A stretch of DNA of 64,000 nt from Streptococcus pneumoniae (GTDB lineage Bacteria; Bacillota; Bacilli; Lactobacillales; Streptococcaceae): the NCBI RefSeq assembly GCF_001113365.1, contig NZ_CKYA01000002.1, positions 237,312 through 301,311 on the forward strand, in the 5' to 3' direction. Made by a program: the position numbers and the translations under genes. The notes under the pieces were generated by a model. It ran no database searches and had not been told where the DNA came from. It saw only the letters and a list, made by a program, of their open reading frames with translations. This document shows positions 59,739 to 64,000 of the stretch, piece after piece. Positions within the stretch are counted from its first letter, which is position 1. Each line of letters begins with the position of its first letter.

Positions 59739-61514
59739 ATGACTCAAGGGAAAATTACTGCATCTGCAGCAATGCTTAACGTATTGAAAACATGGGGCGT
59801 AGACACAATCTACGGTATCCCATCAGGAACACTCAGCTCATTGATGGACGCTTTGGCTGAAGAAAAAGATATCCGCTTCTTGCAAGTTCGCCACGAAGAA
59901 ACAGGTGCTCTTGCAGCGGTTATGCAAGCTAAATTCGGCGGCTCAATCGGGGTTGCAGTTGGTTCAGGTGGTCCAGGTGCGACTCACTTGATTAACGGTG
60001 TTTACGATGCAGCTATGGATAACACTCCATTCCTAGCGATCCTTGGATCACGTCCAGTTAACGAATTGAACATGGATGCTTTCCAAGAATTGAATCAAAA
60101 CCCAATGTACAACGGTATCGCTGTATACAACAAACGTGTAGCTTACGCTGAGCAATTGCCAAAAGTAATCGACGAAGCTTGCCGTGCTGCAGTTTCTAAA
60201 AAAGGTCCAGCTGTTGTTGAAATCCCAGTAAACTTCGGTTTCCAAGAAATCGACGAAAACTCATACTATGGATCAGGTTCATACGAACGCTCATTCATCG
60301 CTCCTGCTTTGAACGAAGTTGAAATCGACAAAGCTGTTGAAATCTTGAACAATGCTGAACGTCCAGTTATCTATGCTGGTTACGGTGGTGTTAAAGCTGG
60401 TGAAGTGATTACTGAATTGTCACGTAAAATCAAAGCACCAATCATCACAACTGGTAAAAACTTTGAAGCTTTCGAATGGAACTATGAAGGTTTGACAGGT
60501 TCTGCTTACCGTGTTGGTTGGAAACCAGCCAACGAAGTGGTCTTTGAAGCAGACACAGTTCTTTTCCTTGGTTCAAACTTCCCATTTGCTGAAGTTTACG
60601 AAGCATTCAAGAACACTGAAAAATTCATCCAAGTTGATATTGACCCTTACAAACTTGGTAAACGTCACGCCCTTGACGCTTCAATCCTTGGTGACGCAGG
60701 TCAAGCAGCTAAAGCTATCCTTGACAAAGTGAACCCAGTTGAATCTACTCCATGGTGGCGTGCAAACGTTAAGAACAACCAAAACTGGCGTGATTACATG
60801 AACAAACTCGAAGGTAAAACTGAGGGTGAATTGCAATTGTATCAAGTTTACAATGCAATCAACAAACATGCTGATCAAGACGCTATCTACTCAATCGACG
60901 TAGGTGACACTACTCAAACATCTACTCGTCACCTTCACATGACACCTAAGAACATGTGGCGTACATCTCCACTCTTTGCGACAATGGGTATTGCCCTTCC
61001 TGGTGGTATCGCTGCTAAGAAAGACAATCCAGATCGCCAAGTATGGAACATCATGGGTGACGGTGCATTCAATATGTGCTACCCAGACGTTATCACAAAC
61101 GTTCAATACGACCTTCCAGTTATCAACCTTGTCTTCTCAAATGGTAAATATGCCTTCATCAAGGACAAATACGAAGACACAAACAAACACTTGTTTGGTT
61201 GTGACTTCTCTAATGCTGACTATGCGAAAATCGCTGAAGCGCAAGGAGCTGTTGGATTTACAGTTGACCGTATCGAAGACATCGATGCAGTTGTTGCAGA
61301 AGCTGTTAAATTGAACAAAGAAGGTAAAACTGTTGTGATCGATGCTCGTATCACTCCACACCGTCCACTTCCAGTAGAAGTACTTGAATTGGATCCAAAA
61401 CTTCACTCAGAAGAAGCTATCAAAGCCTTCAAAGAAAAATACGAAGCAGAAGAACTCGTACCATTCCGTCTCTTCTTGGAAGAAGAAGGATTGCAATCAC
61501 GCGCAATTAAATAA
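59739..61514 (+). CDS. spxB: Pyruvate oxidase SpxB
   Basis: 591 residues. Thiamine-diphosphate enzyme: WGVDTIYGIPSGTLSSLMDA, the catalytic Glu in RHEETGALAAVMQAK, a central FAD-binding domain, and the ThDP motif GDGAFNMCYPDVITNVQYD. Oxidises pyruvate with O2 and phosphate to acetyl phosphate, CO2 and H2O2; the main source of pneumococcal peroxide. Codon use is strongly biased, as in highly expressed genes. Its thiamine need gives a metabolic link with the thiamine genes upstream. Confidence 0.98.
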   Translation: MTQGKITASAAMLNVLKTWGVDTIYGIPSGTLSSLMDALAEEKDIRFLQVRHEETGALAAVMQAKFGGSIGVAVGSGGPGATHLINGVYDAAMDNTPFLAILGSRPVNELNMDAFQELNQNPMYNGIAVYNKRVAYAEQLPKVIDEACRAAVSKKGPAVVEIPVNFGFQEIDENSYYGSGSYERSFIAPALNEVEIDKAVEILNNAERPVIYAGYGGVKAGEVITELSRKIKAPIITTGKNFEAFEWNYEGLTGSAYRVGWKPANEVVFEADTVLFLGSNFPFAEVYEAFKNTEKFIQVDIDPYKLGKRHALDASILGDAGQAAKAILDKVNPVESTPWWRANVKNNQNWRDYMNKLEGKTEGELQLYQVYNAINKHADQDAIYSIDVGDTTQTSTRHLHMTPKNMWRTSPLFATMGIALPGGIAAKKDNPDRQVWNIMGDGAFNMCYPDVITNVQYDLPVINLVFSNGKYAFIKDKYEDTNKHLFGCDFSNADYAKIAEAQGAVGFTVDRIEDIDAVVAEAVKLNKEGKTVVIDARITPHRPLPVEVLELDPKLHSEEAIKAFKEKYEAEELVPFRLFLEEEGLQSRAIK

Positions 61515-61525
61515 TTCCTCTCGTC

Positions 61526-61568
61526 GAAAATCAAATATAAAACTTGTAGATTTTATGCTTTGATTTTC
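61526..61568 (+). repeat. Inverted repeat after spxB
   Basis: GAAAATCAAA (61526-61535) and TTTGATTTTC (61559-61568), perfect. Resembles BOX ends but has no boxA core; possibly a decayed BOX. Confidence 0.5.
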
Positions 61569-61586
61569 ATAGAGCAGAACTTGAAA

Positions 61587-61610
61587 AGATCGGAGAAATC
61601 CGGTCTTTTT
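61587..61610 (+). terminator. Terminator after spxB (sibling 1 of 3)
   Basis: AGATCGG (61587-61593), loop AGAAAT, CCGGTCT (61600-61606), then TTTTT. Confidence 0.85.
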
Positions 61611-61624
61611 ATGGAGGATAGTAA

Positions 61625-61972
61625 ATGAATTTAAATCAATTAGATATTATCGTTTCAGATGTTCCCCAAGTCTGTGCTGACTTGGAGCGTATTTTGGATA
61701 AAAAGTCCGATTATGTTGATGACAGTTTTGCTCAGTTTACGATTGGCAGTCACTGTCTGATGTTGTCCCAAAATCATTTGATTCCTTTGGAAGATTTTCA
61801 GTCAGGAATCATTATTCATATCGAGGTTGAGGATGTAGATCAGAATTACCAACGTTTAAAAGAGATCGGTGTCGAGATTTTAAACGGTATTTGTGAAACG
61901 GATTGGGGAACAGAGTCCTTATTAGTTAAAGGTCCAGCTGGTCTAGTGATTGATTTTTATCGTATGAAATAA
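61625..61972 (+). CDS. VOC/glyoxalase-fold protein
   Basis: 115 residues. Two beta-alpha-beta-beta-beta halves: MNLNQLDIIVSDVPQVCADL and VEDVDQNYQRLKEIGVEIL, ending GPAGLVIDFYRMK. Small cytoplasmic VOC superfamily protein; possible metal ligands are not certain. Read-through from spxB or its own promoter could drive it; GGAGGATAGTA precedes the ATG. Confidence 0.82.
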   Translation: MNLNQLDIIVSDVPQVCADLERILDKKSDYVDDSFAQFTIGSHCLMLSQNHLIPLEDFQSGIIIHIEVEDVDQNYQRLKEIGVEILNGICETDWGTESLLVKGPAGLVIDFYRMK

Positions 61973-62040
61973 GGAGCTCAGTCATTTGACGTTAACCTTA
62001 GCTATTTTTAAAACAGAAATTGAGGATAGGAACTATTGAA

Positions 62041-62064
62041 AGATCGGAGCAATCCGGTCTTTTT
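62041..62064 (+). terminator. Terminator after the VOC gene (sibling 2 of 3)
   Basis: AGATCGG (62041-62047), loop AGCAAT, CCGGTCT (62054-62060), then TTTTT. Almost identical to the hairpin after spxB. Confidence 0.85.
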
Positions 62065-62097
62065 ATATAAAGAAATTGCATATATAAAGAAATTGCA
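62064..62097 (+). repeat. 17-bp tandem repeat, two copies
   Basis: TATATAAAGAAATTGCA at 62064-62080 and 62081-62097, identical, directly behind a terminator and before a consensus promoter. Confidence 0.8.
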
Positions 62098-62106
62098 TAT
62101 AAATAG

Positions 62107-62135
62107 TTGACAGCGTTTTCTTAAAGTCTTATAAT
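62107..62135 (+). promoter_or_regulatory. Perfect consensus promoter
   Basis: TTGACA (62107-62112), 17-bp spacer, TATAAT (62130-62135). The only exact consensus promoter I noticed in the window. Confidence 0.85.
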
Positions 62136-62180
62136 AAAAATATAACAGTAGAAAATAAAACTGATATGGAAAGGAGAAAT

Positions 62181-62201
62181 ATGATTAAACAGCTGTTGTA
62201 A
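62181..62201 (+). CDS. Six-codon mini-ORF with strong ribosome binding site
   Basis: ATG ATT AAA CAG CTG TTG TAA after GGAAAGGAG. MIKQLL may be a leader peptide or the truncated start of a lost small gene. The strong signal and consensus promoter are real; translation is inferred. Confidence 0.3.
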   Translation: MIKQLL

Positions 62202-62270
62202 GTGGATTTTATTATTTCATTGGAAGTTGGGATTGATATATCTCCATGAATAGATAGTAGGAGGAAAGAG

Positions 62271-62426
62271 ATGCAAAAAAAGGATGTTTATCTAATCTGT
62301 GTGACCATGATTATCTGTTCAATTATTATAGGGTTGATTATAGGAAGTTTTATTTTGCATGGTCTTGAAGATATTGCTGACATCATTAACCACGGCTTGC
62401 TGATAATCAATCAATCTATCCATTGA
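62271..62426 (+). CDS. 51-residue single-pass membrane peptide
   Basis: Starts MQKKDVYLICVTMIICSIII, contains one long hydrophobic helix (about 7-29), then an amphipathic stretch with HGLEDIADIINHGLLIINQS, end IH. The ATG follows GTAGGAGGAAAGAG. Downstream is a terminator of the third sibling type. No relative recognised. It could be a small membrane regulator or a type I toxin-like peptide; no antisense RNA was identified. Confidence 0.6.
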   Translation: MQKKDVYLICVTMIICSIIIGLIIGSFILHGLEDIADIINHGLLIINQSIH

Positions 62427-62463
62427 TTGACAAGAGCTATTCATTTTTACATTTTATGGATCA

Positions 62464-62494
62464 AACAGATCGGAGCAATCCGGTCTGTTTCTTA
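62464..62494 (+). terminator. Terminator after the small peptide gene (sibling 3 of 3)
   Basis: AACAGATCGG (62464-62473) with CCGGTCTGTT (62480-62489), loop AGCAAT. Longer stem than the other two. Confidence 0.8.
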
Positions 62495-62604
62495 TTACAA
62501 GACTGTGATAGTTTACATTTTTATAATAAAAGTCTTAAAGTCTTGCTTATTTTTGTATTAAATTATAAAATAGAAAGTATAAAAGAATAAAAGAGGTTTT
62601 GAAA

Positions 62605-62865
62605 ATGTCTGAAAAACAAATGAAAGTGTTGGGCTGGGCAGCGACATTTATGTCTGTTATGATGTATGTGTCATATTTCCCACAAATCATGAATAATCTT
62701 GCCGGTCAAAAAGGCAACTTCATTCAACCCCTAGTCGCAGCTATCAACTGTAGTCTCTGGGTTTACTATGGTCTTTTCAAGAAGGAAAGAGATATTCCAC
62801 TTGCAGCTGCTAATGCACCAGGTATCGTTTTTGGTTTAGTAACAGCTATTACGGCATTGATTTAA
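62605..62865 (+). CDS. SemiSWEET/PQ-loop sugar transporter
   Basis: 86 residues from ATG 62605; a TTG at 62599 is in frame but less likely. Three membrane helices with the PQ motif in MYVSYFPQIMNNL and the NCSLWVYYGLFKKERD signature. SemiSWEETs work as dimers and move small sugars. Single gene between two intergenic regions; AGAGG precedes it. Confidence 0.9.
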   Translation: MSEKQMKVLGWAATFMSVMMYVSYFPQIMNNLAGQKGNFIQPLVAAINCSLWVYYGLFKKERDIPLAAANAPGIVFGLVTAITALI

Positions 62866-63056
62866 AAAGAAGACTGGTTTCAGTTTTGTTCGTTTATGAA
62901 AATAGATGCTTCATTAAAGTAATTTTTGAATGAGAGTTGAGGGAAAAAGTCCAGTGACAGCTAGCTTTACGAGAGTCTTTTATGTTCGTCTCTATCAAAG
63001 AAAAAAGTATATCGTTACTATTTTTATAAAATATTCTCCCTACTTTATAAGATGTT
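62866..63056. other. Gap between SemiSWEET and manA
   Basis: No gene or motif recognised in about 190 bp apart from the flanking manA signals. Confidence 0.4.
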
Positions 63057-63085
63057 AAAAAGAGTTCAATTCGAACTCTTTTTTT
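63057..63085 (+). terminator. Terminator upstream of manA
   Basis: AAAAAGAGTTC (63057-63067), loop AATTC, GAACTCTTTTT (63073 on). It probably stops transcripts entering from upstream. Confidence 0.8.
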
Positions 63086-63087
63086 GC

Positions 63088-63093
63088 TATAAT
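63088..63093 (+). promoter_or_regulatory. Extended -10 promoter of manA
   Basis: TGCTATAAT, 31 bp before the manA ATG, directly after the terminator T-run. Confidence 0.6.
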
Positions 63094-63123
63094 GAAGGAA
63101 GAAAAATCAGACAGGAGATCAAG

Positions 63124-64000
63124 ATGTCAGAACCATTATTTTTACAATCAGTTATGCAAGAAAAAATCTGGGGGGGAACCAAGCTACGTGATGAGTTTGT
63201 CTACGACATCCCAAGTGAAAAAATCGGAGAATATTGGGCCATCTCAGCCCATCCAAATGGAGTCTCTAAAGTTGCCAATGGTCGCTACGAGGGAACAGAT
63301 CTAGCTAGTTTGTATGCGGAACACCGCGAATTGTTTGGCAACCGTCCAGAGCCTGTATTTCCGCTTTTGACCAAAATCCTCGATGCCAACGACTGGCTCA
63401 GTGTTCAAGTTCATCCAGACGATGCATATGGGTTAGAACATGAAGGTGAACTAGGTAAAACAGAGTGCTGGTACATTATTGCAGCGGATGAAGGTTCAGA
63501 GATTATCTACGGGCATAATGCCAAATCAAAAGAAGAACTCCGCCAGCAAATCAAGGACAAGAATTGGGATGCTTTGTTGACAAAAGTACCAGTTAAAGCT
63601 GGAGATTTCTTCTATGTACCAAGCGGCACCATGCACGCTATCGGATCAGGAATTTTGATCCTTGAAACCCAACAATCTAGTGACACCACCTATCGCGTCT
63701 ATGACTTTGACCGTAAGGATGATAAGGGCAACTTGCGTGAACTTCACCTTGAAAAATCCATTGATGTATTGAACATTGGTGAGCCTGCAAATAGCCGTCC
63801 TGTAACTGTTAAAGCAGATGATTTGCGTTCCACTCTCCTTGTATCCAATGATTTCTTTGCAGTTTACAAGTGGGAAATTACTGGAAAAGTTGACTTCAAA
63901 AAGACAGCTGACTACAGCTTATTCAGTGTCTTAGCTGGTCAAGGTCAACTGACTGTTGACGGAAAAAACTATCCAATCCAAAAAGGCAGCCACTTTATCC
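63124..64000 (+). CDS. manA: Mannose-6-phosphate isomerase, type I, 5' part
   Basis: 292 complete codons are visible; the gene runs off the window. Starts MSEPLFLQSVMQEKIWGG. Zinc-site motifs LSVQVHPDDAYGLEHEGE (His and Glu ligands) and VPSGTMHAIGSGILILETQQSSDTTYR-type region (VPSGTMHAI, LETQQSSDTTYRVYDFDR) are those of Firmicutes ManA. Interconverts mannose-6-P and fructose-6-P. Ribosome binding site CAGGAGATCAAG. Confidence 0.96.
   Translation, partial: MSEPLFLQSVMQEKIWGGTKLRDEFVYDIPSEKIGEYWAISAHPNGVSKVANGRYEGTDLASLYAEHRELFGNRPEPVFPLLTKILDANDWLSVQVHPDDAYGLEHEGELGKTECWYIIAADEGSEIIYGHNAKSKEELRQQIKDKNWDALLTKVPVKAGDFFYVPSGTMHAIGSGILILETQQSSDTTYRVYDFDRKDDKGNLRELHLEKSIDVLNIGEPANSRPVTVKADDLRSTLLVSNDFFAVYKWEITGKVDFKKTADYSLFSVLAGQGQLTVDGKNYPIQKGSHFI

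Overview
The window looks like a chromosomal segment of Streptococcus pneumoniae or a very close mitis-group relative. The evidence is six BOX elements (including the GCGACG/GCTGACG boxA core), a ZmpB-type M26 protease with an N-terminal LPQTG motif, a choline-binding protein, the pyruvate oxidase spxB, lactate oxidase lctO, the copY-cupA-copA operon, and moderate-to-low GC with extended -10 promoters of the TGnTATAAT type. No tRNA, rRNA, CRISPR array, phage or intact insertion sequence was seen.

Layout. 1-4.4 kb: the tail of a Na+/H+ antiporter, a YihY membrane protein, and the surface methionine-sulfoxide repair operon ccdA-etrx1-msrAB. 4.4-13.6 kb: two-component system 09 (AraC-type regulator and YesM-type kinase), a UPF0340 protein and the 1975-residue protease ZmpB. 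13.6-24.6 kb: fused pabB-pabC, a hydrolase, an Excalibur/choline-binding protein, glucokinase, thyA, a DUF3042 protein, the miaA-hflX-unknown-rnz-SDR run and a LysR regulator. 24.6-30.6 kb is accessory: two broken lantibiotic precursor genes, a 35-residue membrane peptide, an intact Bce-type ABC exporter and an intact DesK/NarL-type two-component system. 30.7-34.3 kb: yqgQ, an inactive rhodanese, an RsuA-family synthase, typA and a DUF3165 protein. 34.6-37.7 kb: a lactococcin-972-type immunity transporter pair with BOX elements on both sides and no bacteriocin gene. 37.7-46.7 kb: murD-murG-divIB, a PyrR-type leader with pyrF-pyrE, lysS and lctO.

46.8-56.3 kb is a thiamine salvage region. Two almost identical TPP riboswitches flank a first set (tenA pseudogene, thiM1, thiE1). 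The second riboswitch precedes an ECF transporter (ykoE-ykoD-ykoC) with tenA2, thiW, thiM2 and thiE2. A convergent thiD has its own TPP riboswitch. 56.4-59.5 kb is the copper operon with two cop boxes. 59.7-64 kb holds spxB, a VOC protein, a 51-residue membrane peptide under a perfect consensus promoter, a SemiSWEET transporter and the 5' part of manA.

The most unusual parts are the two bacteriocin loci that kept sensing and immunity but lost the toxin gene (25-30.6 and 34.5-37.5 kb), the riboswitch-flanked thiamine cassette, an unclassified 180-bp MITE-like element after lysS, and a cluster of small genes and sibling hairpins after spxB. All calls come from reading the sequence by eye; no database search was run.
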